The position numbers were made by a program, and so were the translations under genes. Below, piece after piece: positions 15,584-23,255 of a stretch of DNA of 64,000 nucleotides (position 1 is the stretch's first letter; each line of letters begins with the position of its first letter). The notes beneath the pieces were generated by a model. The model made no database searches and was not told the DNA's origin. It saw only the letters and a list, made by a program, of their open reading frames with translations. Location: assembly GCF_033100095.1 (NCBI RefSeq), contig NZ_CP136921.1, positions 1,706,501 through 1,770,500 of the forward strand, given 5' to 3'. This DNA comes from Diaphorobacter limosus. Lineage in GTDB: Bacteria > Pseudomonadota > Gammaproteobacteria > Burkholderiales > Burkholderiaceae_C.

Positions 15584-16008
15584 CGCGGGCGCTGTTTGAC
15601 ACCAATGTGGTGCTGGACGTACTGCTGAACCGCGAACCGCATGCACAGGCATCCGCCCAGGCTCTTGCACTGGTGGAGCGCGGAGAAGTGCAGGGCTTCT
15701 TGTGCGCGACCACCGTCACCACGCTGTTCTATCTGGCCAGGCGCACCCTGGGCACACAGCGTGCACGCGAGCAGATCGCGGTGCTGCTGCGCCTGTTCGG
15801 CGTGGCGCCAGTCACCCACTTAACGCTGGCCGACGCGCTGGACGCCGGCTTTGCCGACTACGAAGACGCCGTGCTGCACGAAGCCGCCCGGCACGCGGGC
15901 CTGCACTGCATCGTCACGCGCAACGTGCAGGACTTTGCCGCGGCACGGCTGGTGGTCTGGGAGCCTTCGGAGTTTCTGCGGGGCTGGCGCGGCGGCATGG
16001 CGCCCTGA
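15580..16008 (+). CDS. PIN-domain toxin (VapC-like ribonuclease)
   Basis: 142 residues. PIN motifs: ALFDTNVVLDVLL (acidic D8), CATTVTTLFYLARR, DYEDAVLHEAA and CIVTRNVQDF. This arrangement (DTNVVLDVL ... YEDAV) differs from the first toxin in this pocket, so the two pairs are not recent duplicates. Translation is coupled to the antitoxin by an ATGA overlap. Confidence 0.9.
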   Translation: MTRALFDTNVVLDVLLNREPHAQASAQALALVERGEVQGFLCATTVTTLFYLARRTLGTQRAREQIAVLLRLFGVAPVTHLTLADALDAGFADYEDAVLHEAARHAGLHCIVTRNVQDFAAARLVVWEPSEFLRGWRGGMAP

Positions 16009-16040
16009 TCGAGAAGGCGCGGCGCATGTATCAATGGGAT

Positions 16041-16064
16041 TTAATTGGAATCCGACCCCAATTA
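16041..16064 (+). repeat. GGGGTCAGA-type repeat, copy R5
   Basis: Core GGAATCCGACCCCAATTA, one base different from R3. It lies 32 bp after the second toxin gene. Confidence 0.75.
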
Positions 16065-16161
16065 CCTCGCTGCGCTCGCCCCGATCCGGTGCGGCGCCCG
16101 CACGAAGCCGAGCGCAGCGATGGCCCGTGCCAGGCTGTTCACCCCCTGTGGCTGCGCCTGG

Positions 16162-16291
16162 GGCGGGGCGCTTGCGGGGTGAGCATGCGCGTCGCAGCGC
16201 GCATGCATCGTTGTCTGACTTGCCGCAGTTGTTTGAACGGAGCGCGCCAGCGCGCAGTGAGTTCTGCGGCACACCCCGCAAGCGCCCCGCC
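16162..16291. repeat. Long inverted repeat
   Basis: Perfect 20-bp arms GGCGGGGCGCTTGCGGGGTG (16162-16181) and its complement at 16272-16291, enclosing 90 bp that contain a further hairpin GCATGCGCG-TCGCA-type near 16183-16207. The structure looks like a mobile or REP-derived element; no protein is encoded. Confidence 0.65.
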
Positions 16292-16348
16292 ACAGGTTTG
16301 CCCCGTAGCGCAAGCGAAGGGGTCGCAGACTTGGGGGCGTGTTCTTTG

Positions 16349-16378
16349 CCTCCTTTCTTGCACGAGCAAGAAAGGAGG
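16349..16378. repeat. Perfect hairpin, 13-bp arms
   Basis: CCTCCTTTCTTGC-ACGA-GCAAGAAAGGAGG. It occupies the same relative place as the TTTGCTTCGAAGCAAA hairpin in the 14990-15133 element, upstream of the shared arm at 16397. Confidence 0.6.
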
Positions 16379-16396
16379 TCGCCCGCCGGGGCGAGT

Positions 16397-16441
16397 CCCG
16401 GCCAGTGACATCAAAAAGAGGAGCTACTCACGCAATACCAG
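16397..16441 (+). repeat. Second copy of the right arm of the 14990-15133 element
   Basis: CCCGGCCAGTGACATCAAAA, then GAGGAGCTACTCACGCAATA, matches 15098-15143 with few differences. No left-arm partner is present here. Confidence 0.65.
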
Positions 16442-16466
16442 AAAGTGCCAAGGCCAGATTCCAGAA

Positions 16467-16490
16467 TTAATTGGAGTCTGACCCCAATTA
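16467..16490 (+). repeat. GGGGTCAGA-type repeat, copy R6
   Basis: Core TTGGAGTCTGACCCCAATTA. It lies between the arm copy at 16397 and the pilA terminator. Confidence 0.7.
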
Positions 16491-16504
16491 CTAATTACTA
16501 CAAA

Positions 16505-16539
16505 AAATAAACGGGGCGCCATTGGCGCCCCGTTTATTT
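16505..16539 (-). terminator. Hairpin terminator downstream of pilA
   Basis: Perfect 16-bp arms (AAATAAACGGGGCGCC and complement) with a 3-nt loop, followed on the minus strand by a T run. It lies 45 bp after the pilA stop and could act in both directions. Confidence 0.85.
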
Positions 16540-16544
16540 ACAGA

Positions 16545-16568
16545 GTAATGGGTGTCTGACCCCAACTA
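16545..16568 (+). repeat. GGGGTCAGA-type repeat, copy R7 (degenerate)
   Basis: TAATGGGTGTCTGACCCCAA. It sits between the pilA stop and the pilA terminator, so it would be in the pilA mRNA. Confidence 0.6.
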
Positions 16569-16583
16569 CACGCAAAGCAACGA

Positions 16584-17114
16584 TTAGAACTGCTTGCAAG
16601 ATCCTGGCAGGAACTTATTGATGGTGGAAGTGGCCAGGCGCGTTCCAGCGGCATCACCACCACCGCAACGCCATTCGCTGATTTGCTTGCCTTGATCGTT
16701 GCTGGCCGTGCCAACCACCAATGCCGCAGCTGCAGCACCTTGGCCAACAAAAGGCGAAAGAATCACAAACTTGCCATCAATTGCGGTGTCATTGAACCCC
16801 TGGGCTTCAACGGAAACAACCCCTTCGGCGGTCGTAGCGATCGACTTCACGTACTTGGAGGTTGCAGTGGCAGATTCGCAGCCCCAACCATTTGCAGCGG
16901 CAGTTTGCGTGCTCGACATGCTTTGCACCTGCTCAGTAATGGTCGTGCGGCATTGCGATGCAGCGAGCACGACTTCCGACATCTTGGCTTTCTTCGTGTA
17001 GTCCTGATAAGCCGGCAACGCCACCGCAGCCAAAATACCAATAATCGCCACAACGATCATCAGTTCGATCAAGGTAAAACCGGCCTGGGCGCGGCGCATC
17101 ATGTTGGATTTCAT
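16584..17114 (-). CDS. pilA: Type IV major pilin
   Basis: 176 residues. The prepilin leader [12 protein letters not shown] is cut by PilD before [18 protein letters not shown], with the conserved Phe1 and Glu5 of the mature protein. A C-terminal disulfide loop is likely between the CGGG and SCKQF cysteines. ATG 17114 has a GGAGG site 8 bases upstream. Expression is probably sigma-54 dependent (promoter at 17167-17182). The gene is less GC-rich than its neighbours. The assembly operon pilMNOPQ is at 42.9-49.3 kb and has a broken pilN, so whether this pilin is assembled is open. Confidence 0.95.
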   Translation of the reverse strand: MKSNMMRRAQAGFTLIELMIVVAIIGILAAVALPAYQDYTKKAKMSEVVLAASQCRTTITEQVQSMSSTQTAAANGWGCESATATSKYVKSIATTAEGVVSVEAQGFNDTAIDGKFVILSPFVGQGAAAAALVVGTASNDQGKQISEWRCGGGDAAGTRLATSTINKFLPGSCKQF

Positions 17115-17166
17115 AAGATTCCTCCAGTTGAACAATGGGCCGGCGGTTACCGGTTGCCTTACATTC

Positions 17167-17182
17167 AGCAACGACCATGCCA
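17167..17182 (-). promoter_or_regulatory. Sigma-54 (RpoN) promoter of pilA
   Basis: On the minus strand TGGCATGGTCGTTGCT fits the -24/-12 consensus TGGCAC-N5-TTGCW with correct spacing. It lies 53 bp before the pilA start codon. PilA promoters in Pseudomonas and relatives are activated by PilR through RpoN, which supports the call. Confidence 0.85.
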
Positions 17183-17349
17183 AGCCGTTTCCATTGGTTT
17201 CATCGTGTTTCTTACAGTTTTGAAACGTCACACCCCATCCCAGCCATCGCTTGACACAGCGTTTGCCGTGCCACGGCATGCCGCCGCGCGTGCCAGGGCC
17301 GGCCTGGCGGCCGCGCAATAGAATCGCCGGCCACAAGGAGCGCAAAGAC

Positions 17350-17823
17350 ATGGACACCCTGAGCCTGGACGCATCGATCGCCATCACCGGCATCAGCCGC
17401 AGCACGCTGTGGCGGCGCGTGACCGACGGCTCGATTGGCCGGGGCGATAAGGACGGGCGCAGCCGCGCCATGCTGGCGCTGGGCGATGTGCTGCCGCTGG
17501 TGGAGGTGAAATTGAGCGCCGAGGACAGGGCCATGCTGCTGCGCGCCGACGCGGGCGACGCCGAGGCGCAGGCCGACATGGGCGCGCTGTTCTATGTGGC
17601 AGGCGCGCACAAGGCGGCGCTGTACTGGCTGCAGGAGGCCGCCGCGCAGGACAACGCCGATGCCATGCAGTGGCTGGGGACGGCCTACGCCGCAGGTTCG
17701 GGGGGGGGGGGCGTGATACCCCAGGATGACAACCTGGCCATCATGTGGCTGGCCAGGGCGGCTGCGCTGGGGCACCGCATTGCGGCCTATCAGCTGGAGC
17801 AGCTGCGCGCGGGGTGCCGGTAG
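17350..17823 (+). CDS. Sel1-repeat protein with a G12 tract
   Basis: 157 residues, divergent from pilA. The N-terminal part ([20 protein letters not shown]) looks like a small helix-turn-helix. Residues ~65-150 form Sel1-like alpha-helical repeats ([38 protein letters not shown]). ATG 17350 has AAGGAG 8 bases upstream. A run of 12 G (17700-17711) encodes Gly-rich AGSGGGG between repeats. Loss or gain of one G puts a TGA within 1-6 codons after the tract, removing ~37 residues. Its position next to pilA suggests a role with pili, but no function is established. Confidence 0.8.
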   Translation: MDTLSLDASIAITGISRSTLWRRVTDGSIGRGDKDGRSRAMLALGDVLPLVEVKLSAEDRAMLLRADAGDAEAQADMGALFYVAGAHKAALYWLQEAAAQDNADAMQWLGTAYAAGSGGGGVIPQDDNLAIMWLARAAALGHRIAAYQLEQLRAGCR

Positions 17824-17912
17824 GGCCGGGCGACCGGCCGGACGCCAGCCCCAAGGTTTGTTCATTTTTCTATAGCATGCTGCGCAGTTTCCGCGCGGCC
17901 TTACGGCCATTT

Positions 17913-18018
17913 CCCCCTCTCCTGCTGGCGGGAGAGAGTGGGGGTGAGGGTGGCGAAGGCAAGCGCCGCAGCCAGTCACCCCCTCACCCCTACCCTCTCC
18001 CCCAAGGAGGCGAGGGAG
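17913..18018. repeat. REP-like CCCTCACCCC palindrome, copy 1
   Basis: Inverted sequence blocks GGGGGTGAGGGTG and TCACCCCCTCACCCC flanked by CCCCCTCTCC and GAGGGAG. The same kind of palindrome is found at 22555-22647. It fills most of the 270-bp gap before the Mrr-like gene. Confidence 0.6.
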
Positions 18019-18094
18019 TAAAACGCAACACCCCACACGCGGTACACGCCACCAGGAAAATGTGGGTGTGCACAAGACACCCAAGGAATAACCC

Positions 18095-18682
18095 GTGAAA
18101 TTCAAGATGGCCCCGAACTCGGGCTTTGCGATCCTGCTGCGCTCGCCCTGGTGGGTCAGCTTTGCCATTGCCGCCGTCATCGTGCTGCTGTGCGGTGCGC
18201 TGCTGCCGGCGCATCTGGCGCCGTTTGCCGCGGTGGGCGCACTGCCGGTGGCCGTGATTGGCTGCATTGCCGGCTGGCGCCAGTGGCGCGCGCCCAGCGC
18301 CGCGCGCGTGCAGGCGGTTTTGCAGCAGGCCGCCGCCATGCCCTGGCGCCAGTTTGCCCAGCGGCTGGAGGATGCCTGGCGCGCCGAGGGCCATGAGGTG
18401 CAGCGCATGAATGGCCCGCACTGCGACCTGCGCATCACCCGGGGCGAGCAGACCCTGCTGGTGGCCGCGCGCCGCTACAAGGCCGCCACGCATGGCGTGG
18501 AGCCGCTGCGCGAGCTGCAGGCCGAGGTGCAGCGCCAAGGCGCGCGTGCCGGCGTGTATGTGGCGCTGCAGGGCGCGGTGAGCGAGCAGGCGCGCGGCTT
18601 CGCGCGTGACAACGCCCTGGCGCTGCTGGAGGGCGACGCGCTCGCCACGCTGCTGCTCAAGGCCACGCCGCCCAAGACATAG
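18095..18682 (+). CDS. Membrane-anchored Mrr/restriction-endonuclease-like protein
   Basis: 195 residues. Two membrane helices (SFAIAAVIVLLCGALL, then FAAVGALPVAVIGCIAGW) lead to a cytoplasmic domain from ~75 that resembles the Mrr-type nuclease fold: FAQRLEDAWRAEGHEVQRMNGPHCDLRI, later GVYVALQGAVSEQARGFA. The catalytic D is present (CDLRI), but the usual [E/Q]xK reads LLVAARRYK, so nuclease activity is doubtful. ATG chosen at MKFKMAPNSG. It ends 11 bp before the patatin gene. Confidence 0.7.
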   Translation: MKFKMAPNSGFAILLRSPWWVSFAIAAVIVLLCGALLPAHLAPFAAVGALPVAVIGCIAGWRQWRAPSAARVQAVLQQAAAMPWRQFAQRLEDAWRAEGHEVQRMNGPHCDLRITRGEQTLLVAARRYKAATHGVEPLRELQAEVQRQGARAGVYVALQGAVSEQARGFARDNALALLEGDALATLLLKATPPKT

Positions 18683-18693
18683 CAGGCGCCGCC

Positions 18694-19947
18694 ATGCCCC
18701 ACGCCAGCCCGCCCGATGGCAGCACCGCCCTGGTGCTCTCCGGCGGCGGCGCACGCGCGGCCTACCAGGTGGGGGTGCTGCAGGCCATTGCGGGCCTGCG
18801 CGCGGCCTGTGGCCATGGGCATGGCGGGGCGCCGTTCGACATCTTCAGCGGCACCTCGGCCGGCGCCATCAACGCCGCGGCCCTGGCCAGCGGGGCCGAC
18901 CATTTCGACCATGCCGTGCGCCGCATTGCGCGCGCCTGGGCCCATGTCCATGCCCAGCAGGTCTATCACGCCGACTCGCTGCATGTCATACAGCGCGGCG
19001 CGCATTGGCTCACCTTGCTGTCGCTGGGCTGGGCGCTGGCGCGCTGGCGCCGCGTGCACCCGCATTCGCTGCTGAACAACGCGCCGCTGGCGCAACTGCT
19101 TGAAAAGCTGGTGCCATTGCAGCGGGTGCCGCACCTGATACGCGCCGGCCACCTGCGCGCGCTGGCCGTGACGGCGTCCAGCTACAACTCGGGCCTGCAT
19201 GTGGCCTTCTTCGACGCCGGCGATGCGCAGGAGCCCTGGGTGCATTCGCTGCGCAAGTCGGCGCGCGGGCCCATCACGCATGCGCATCTGCTGGCCTCGT
19301 CGGCCATCCCGCTGGTGTTTCCGGCGACGGCGCTGCCGATCGACGGCCATACCGAGTATTTTGGCGACGGCTCCATGCGCGAGACCTCGCCACTGGCGCC
19401 CGCCATCCACCTGGGCGCGCGCCGCCTGCTGGTAGTGGGCACCAGCCGGGCCTATGAGCCGCCACCGGCGGTGCCCGTCGGCACGCAGCAGCCCTACCCC
19501 TCGCTGGCGAAGGTGGCCGGCCATGCGCTGTCCAACATCTTTCTGGACGCGCTGGCGGTGGACGTCAACCAGGTGCAGCACATCAACCAGGCACTGGCGC
19601 TGCTGACGCCCGAGCAGCGCAGCCGCAGCCCCATGCACCCGCTGGAGCTGCTGGTGTTCGTGCCCTCACGGAGCCTGGACGAGGAGGCCGCGCGCCATGT
19701 CTGCGACCTGCCGCGCAGCATGCGCGTGCTGCTGTCGGCGCTGGGCGTGCCGGTGAACCGGCCGGGCGACAGCGATGGCGCGCTGGCCAGCTACCTGCTG
19801 TTCGAGCGCGCCTACACGCGCCGGCTGATGGCCCTGGGGCGCAGCGACGCGCTGGCCCGGCGCGATGAGATCTGCGCCTTCTTCGGCTGGCATGACCGCG
19901 GCGACCCGCTGCGTCTAGTGCAGTATTCGACGCTATCTGGAACATAA
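18694..19947 (+). CDS. Patatin-like phospholipase
   Basis: 417 residues. Motifs in order: oxyanion hole SGGGARAAYQVGVL (residues ~17-30), nucleophile GTSAG (Ser in SGTSAGAIN), and the dyad Asp in FGDGSMRE. The family hydrolyses acyl chains from phospholipids; several are toxins or membrane-remodelling enzymes. No signal peptide. The last residues LSGT and the stop codon are supplied by the palindromic element starting at 19938, suggesting that its insertion altered the C-terminus. Confidence 0.92.
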   Translation: MPHASPPDGSTALVLSGGGARAAYQVGVLQAIAGLRAACGHGHGGAPFDIFSGTSAGAINAAALASGADHFDHAVRRIARAWAHVHAQQVYHADSLHVIQRGAHWLTLLSLGWALARWRRVHPHSLLNNAPLAQLLEKLVPLQRVPHLIRAGHLRALAVTASSYNSGLHVAFFDAGDAQEPWVHSLRKSARGPITHAHLLASSAIPLVFPATALPIDGHTEYFGDGSMRETSPLAPAIHLGARRLLVVGTSRAYEPPPAVPVGTQQPYPSLAKVAGHALSNIFLDALAVDVNQVQHINQALALLTPEQRSRSPMHPLELLVFVPSRSLDEEAARHVCDLPRSMRVLLSALGVPVNRPGDSDGALASYLLFERAYTRRLMALGRSDALARRDEICAFFGWHDRGDPLRLVQYSTLSGT

Positions 19948-20057
19948 AACCGCGCCTTTTCGGCCCGGGCGGCGTTGCAAATCCTCGCGATAGCTACGGC
20001 TATCGCTCCGGTTTGCGCCTAGCCCAGACCAAAAATCCATCGGTTTTATTTGTTCCA
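19938..20057. repeat. MITE-like palindromic element (120 bp)
   Basis: Terminal inverted repeats TGGAACATAAAACCG (19938-19952) and CGGTTTTATTTGTTCCA (20041-20057) differ by a 2-nt bulge. Inside, GCAAATCC and GGTTTGC pair around the perfect stem GCGATAGC-TACG-GCTATCGC, so the whole unit can fold into one long hairpin. No protein is encoded. Confidence 0.65.
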
Positions 20058-20153
20058 TCAAGCGTCCAACACTGCACTCGCCTGCTTCGCCTGAAGCCGC
20101 CCGGCGCCCTGTTGGCCGCGCGCGACAGGGCTGGAGTGACCCGGCTGATAGCA

Positions 20154-20166
20154 TGACAAGTTGTCA
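20154..20166. promoter_or_regulatory. Palindrome before the TonB-receptor operon
   Basis: TGACAAGTTGTCA is a perfect 13-nt palindrome ending 21 bp before the receptor ATG. A repressor site is plausible from its position; no regulator can be named. Confidence 0.4.
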
Positions 20167-20187
20167 AAAATGTAGCCAACCTCTTCG

Positions 20188-22440
20188 ATGGACACGGATA
20201 AGAAGCACTGTCTCGCGGCCGCGCTGGCGCTCTGCGGCCTGGCCTGCCCGCCGCTGTGGGCGCAGGGCCAGCTGGAATCGGACGCCCAGCGCCTGATGGG
20301 CCTGTCGCTACAGGATTTGATAGCAACCCCGGTCGTCACGGCCTCGCGCCAGATCGAGACGCGCGATCAGACGCCGGCGCAGATCCTGGTCATCACGCGC
20401 GAGCAGATCCGCGAGCGGCGCTACCGCAGCCTGGCCGACCTGATGCGCGATCTGCCCGGCGTGGACTGGCAAGGCGGCACCAAGTCCTCGCAGTTCAACC
20501 AGTTTGCCGTGCAGGGCTATGTGGGGCCGAACAAGCTCCTGATCCTGATGGACGGGGTGCGCATAGGCGCGCCCGCGGGCGGCAATTTTCCCGTGGCGGA
20601 CAACCTGGCGCTGTACATGGCCAGGCAGGTCGAGGTGCTCTACGGCCCCGCCGCCGCGCTGTATGGCGCCGACGCCGTGGCCGGGGTGATCAACATCATC
20701 ACCGAGGCCGGCCAGGGCCCCAGGGGCTCCTGGGCATCGGTGGGGGCGGGGCGTTTCGGCGGCGAGGAGGGCGCCTTCATGACCGGCCTGGATACCGCGC
20801 AGGGCCTGCAGCTGTCACTGGGCGGGCACTGGCAGCGTGCCGAGCGCGCGCCCCTGGCACGCTACTACCCGCGCGAGTTTGCCAAGGTGCCGGCCGTTGG
20901 CAACGGCCAGACCATCATCCCCGTCGACCAGCGCGAGCCCTATGTGGGCCCAACCGCCAGCCACAGCCTGTATGTGCGCGCCGACTGGGACGAGCGCTTC
21001 ACCGTGGGCTTCTTTCGCCACAGCTTCACCCACCTGACCAGCACCGGCGACCCGCCGGCGATGGCGCGCTACCAGCAAAGCTCCGAGTGGCAGCCCACCT
21101 CGGACACCTTCCATGGCCGCTGGCGCTTTCAGCCGGCGCCCGATGTGCAGGCGCAGCTGCTGGTGGAGCATTCGCGCATGGAGCTCGACCCCAAGGCGCG
21201 CTACAACAACACCTTCAGCAATTACCAGGATAGCTTTTCCTACGAGCTGGGCAAACGCACGGGCCTGGAGCAAAGCCTGAACTGGCGCATCAGCGAGCGC
21301 CAGCAGCTGCAGGCCGGCCTGGGCTGGCACCAATACCATGCAGAGGCGGCCTCGTCCCTGGCCGCGCCCTACAGGCCCGGCCTGGCCGCCCAAGGCCAGG
21401 GCCAGCTCTACCCCAACACCCCACTGCCCAGGCAGATACACGACGACAACTTCCGCAACCTCTCGGCCTATGCGCAGCTGCAGTCGCAGTGGAGCGGGGC
21501 CTTCAGCACCAGCGCCGGCCTGCGCCTGGATCGCCACAGCCATTACGGCAGCAGCCTCAACCCGCGCCTGGGCGCCGTCTACAAGCCGCGCGAGCAGCAT
21601 GTCTTCAAGCTCCAGTACGGCGAGGCATTCCGCGCCCCGTCGCCCGAGGAAACGCTGAGCGCCTACGGCACCTTCAGCGGCGCACAGGACGCGCAGGGCA
21701 ACTACATCGGCAGCAACTTCCGCATTCCCAACTTCAACCTGCAGCCGGAGAAAGCGCGCACGCTGAGCGCCGCCTGGGACTGGCGCCCCACGCCCAGCCT
21801 GAACCTGGTCACGCACCTCTACCACAGCCGCATCAGCCGCCTGGTGGTCACGCAGCCCTCGGGCAACGTGGGGGCCATCCCGGGCGCGGTGCTGATCAAT
21901 CCCGAGACCAAGGGCAATGCCGGGCGCCAGCAGCAGTCGGGACTGGACCTGTCGGCGCAGTGGCGCTTTCGCCTGGGTGGCGACTGGACCGGCGACCTGT
22001 GGGGCAGCGCCAGCTGGATCCATGGCCGCATCGATGAGGGCAATGGCGTGGACTGGGCCATCCCCTATGTGGCCAGCCACAAGCTCAAGCTGGGCACCAC
22101 GCTGCGCTGGCGCAACCAGGTCAGCATCACGCCCCAGCTCTACTGGACGGGCAACGTGACCAATGGCCGCAAGCAGGGCCCGACCGACCCGCTGCTGCCC
22201 CAGGGCGCCTGCCAGGGGGCCATGACCGCCCCCAGCCGCTGCAGCACGCCTGGCTATGCGCTGGTGGATCTGCACCTGGGCTGGCACCAGCTGCTGGACG
22301 GCCGCGCCACGCTGTGGCTGGATGTGTACAACCTGCTGGACAGGCGCCACTACGCCGCGGCGGGCTCGGGCTCGCGCACCTTCTGGGACATGCCGCAGCA
22401 GCCGCGCACCTGGATGCTGACGCTGGACTGGCGGTACTGA
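20188..22440 (+). CDS. TonB-dependent outer-membrane receptor
   Basis: 750 residues. Signal peptide ending near LWAQG (residue 26). The plug domain has DLIATPVVTASRQIETRDQ, VDWQG, ILMDGVRIG and YGPAAALYGADAVAGVINII; the rest is a 22-strand barrel ending TWMLTLDWRY with a terminal aromatic residue. The ligand is unknown; siderophore, cobalamin or others are possible. It heads a cluster with yfiR, a hybrid kinase and a diguanylate cyclase, so uptake or sensing at this receptor may feed c-di-GMP signalling. Confidence 0.93.
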   Translation: MDTDKKHCLAAALALCGLACPPLWAQGQLESDAQRLMGLSLQDLIATPVVTASRQIETRDQTPAQILVITREQIRERRYRSLADLMRDLPGVDWQGGTKSSQFNQFAVQGYVGPNKLLILMDGVRIGAPAGGNFPVADNLALYMARQVEVLYGPAAALYGADAVAGVINIITEAGQGPRGSWASVGAGRFGGEEGAFMTGLDTAQGLQLSLGGHWQRAERAPLARYYPREFAKVPAVGNGQTIIPVDQREPYVGPTASHSLYVRADWDERFTVGFFRHSFTHLTSTGDPPAMARYQQSSEWQPTSDTFHGRWRFQPAPDVQAQLLVEHSRMELDPKARYNNTFSNYQDSFSYELGKRTGLEQSLNWRISERQQLQAGLGWHQYHAEAASSLAAPYRPGLAAQGQGQLYPNTPLPRQIHDDNFRNLSAYAQLQSQWSGAFSTSAGLRLDRHSHYGSSLNPRLGAVYKPREQHVFKLQYGEAFRAPSPEETLSAYGTFSGAQDAQGNYIGSNFRIPNFNLQPEKARTLSAAWDWRPTPSLNLVTHLYHSRISRLVVTQPSGNVGAIPGAVLINPETKGNAGRQQQSGLDLSAQWRFRLGGDWTGDLWGSASWIHGRIDEGNGVDWAIPYVASHKLKLGTTLRWRNQVSITPQLYWTGNVTNGRKQGPTDPLLPQGACQGAMTAPSRCSTPGYALVDLHLGWHQLLDGRATLWLDVYNLLDRRHYAAAGSGSRTFWDMPQQPRTWMLTLDWRY

Positions 22441-22554
22441 GCGTGCCTACATACCGTTTTCGGCCGCAAGCGCCGGCCATGGCAGCCACGGCGCGCAAGA
22501 TCGGTTTTTGGTTAAAAGGGCCTGACAAGGCGCATGTCTCAGACTGGGCCGCGA

Positions 22555-22647
22555 GCCCTCACCCCCACCCTCTCCCAGAGGGAGAGGGAGTAAAGCCGGC
22601 GCAACCGGTCGCCCTCGCCCCTTTGGGGAGAGGGAGGGGTGAGGGGC
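22555..22647. repeat. REP-like CCCTCACCCC palindrome, copy 2
   Basis: Outer arms GCCCTCACCCCCACCCTCTC and GAGAGGGAGGGGTGAGGGGC are complementary with few mismatches; an inner hairpin TCTCCC-AGA-GGGAGA is present. It lies in the 236-bp gap between the receptor and yfiR genes and could stop or stabilise the transcript. Confidence 0.6.
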
Positions 22648-22676
22648 ATCAGCGGCATGTACATAGTCAGGTAAAA

Positions 22677-23255
22677 ATGGCCTCCAGCGCTTATACATCA
22701 AGCGTTAGCAGCTATCAAAAAGTGATTGTCCAGCTGCTGGTGGCGCTGATGCCGCTGGCCTTGCTCGCCGGTGGCGCGCGGGCGCAGCAGGAGCCGATCT
22801 CGGAATACGCGGTCAAGGCGGCGCTGCTGGTCAAACTGCCGCGCTTCGTCTACCTGCCACGCCTGGAGGGCGGCACCCGCATCAGCCTGTGCGTGCTGGG
22901 GCGCGACCCCTTTGGCGGGGCACTGACCAGGCTGGCGCAAACGCCCATGGACGGGCGCAGCGTGCAGGTCAGCCAGGCCGACGACGCCAGCCAGGTGCTG
23001 GACTGCGACTTCGTCTTCGTGGCGCGCAGCGAGGCCGATCACCTGCGCAGCACCTTGCGGCAGCTCGGCCGGGCCCAGGTGGTGACGGTGTCGGACATCG
23101 ACGGCTTTGCACGCGCCGGCGGCATGGTGGAGCTGGCCGTGAACCCCGAGGGCGGCAACCTGTTGAACATCCTCATCAACCGCAAGGCGGCGCAGGCGCA
23201 GAACATCCAGTTCAATGCGCAGCTGCTGCGCCTGGCCCGGGTCGTCGAACCATGA
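22677..23255 (+). CDS. YfiR-family periplasmic protein
   Basis: 192 residues from ATG 22677. A signal peptide ([22 protein letters not shown]) precedes a DUF4154/YfiR domain: [31 protein letters not shown], and the end [28 protein letters not shown] in pieces typical of the family. In Pseudomonas YfiR binds the periplasmic part of the cyclase YfiN and inhibits it. Here the likely partner is the CHASE8-type kinase encoded 4 nt into its stop codon. A GTG at 22722 is an alternative start; if ATG 22677 is used, an AAGCG-AGCTAT motif is translated as part of the leader. Confidence 0.85.
   Translation: MASSAYTSSVSSYQKVIVQLLVALMPLALLAGGARAQQEPISEYAVKAALLVKLPRFVYLPRLEGGTRISLCVLGRDPFGGALTRLAQTPMDGRSVQVSQADDASQVLDCDFVFVARSEADHLRSTLRQLGRAQVVTVSDIDGFARAGGMVELAVNPEGGNLLNILINRKAAQAQNIQFNAQLLRLARVVEP
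22686..22720 (+). repeat. AAGCG-AGCTAT motif, copy 3
   Basis: AGCGCTTATACATCAAGCG followed by TTAGCAGCTATCAAAA. It falls between two possible start codons of the YfiR gene, so it is either 5' UTR or coding. Confidence 0.6.

Larger units (their letters stand above)
16009..16583. other. Gene-free, repeat-rich stretch after the toxin-antitoxin pairs
   Basis: 575 bp with no credible gene. Contents in order: 24-bp repeat R5, a 20-bp perfect inverted repeat with 90-bp spacer (16162-16291), a 13-bp-arm hairpin (16349-16378), a copy of the right arm of the 14990 element (16397-16441), repeat R6, the pilA terminator and repeat R7. Confidence 0.7.

Noticed and set aside
14143..16568. CRISPR array made of the 24-bp repeats
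   Set aside because: Spacing is irregular (7 bp to nearly 1 kb), orientation varies, spacers are not of equal size and there are no cas genes.
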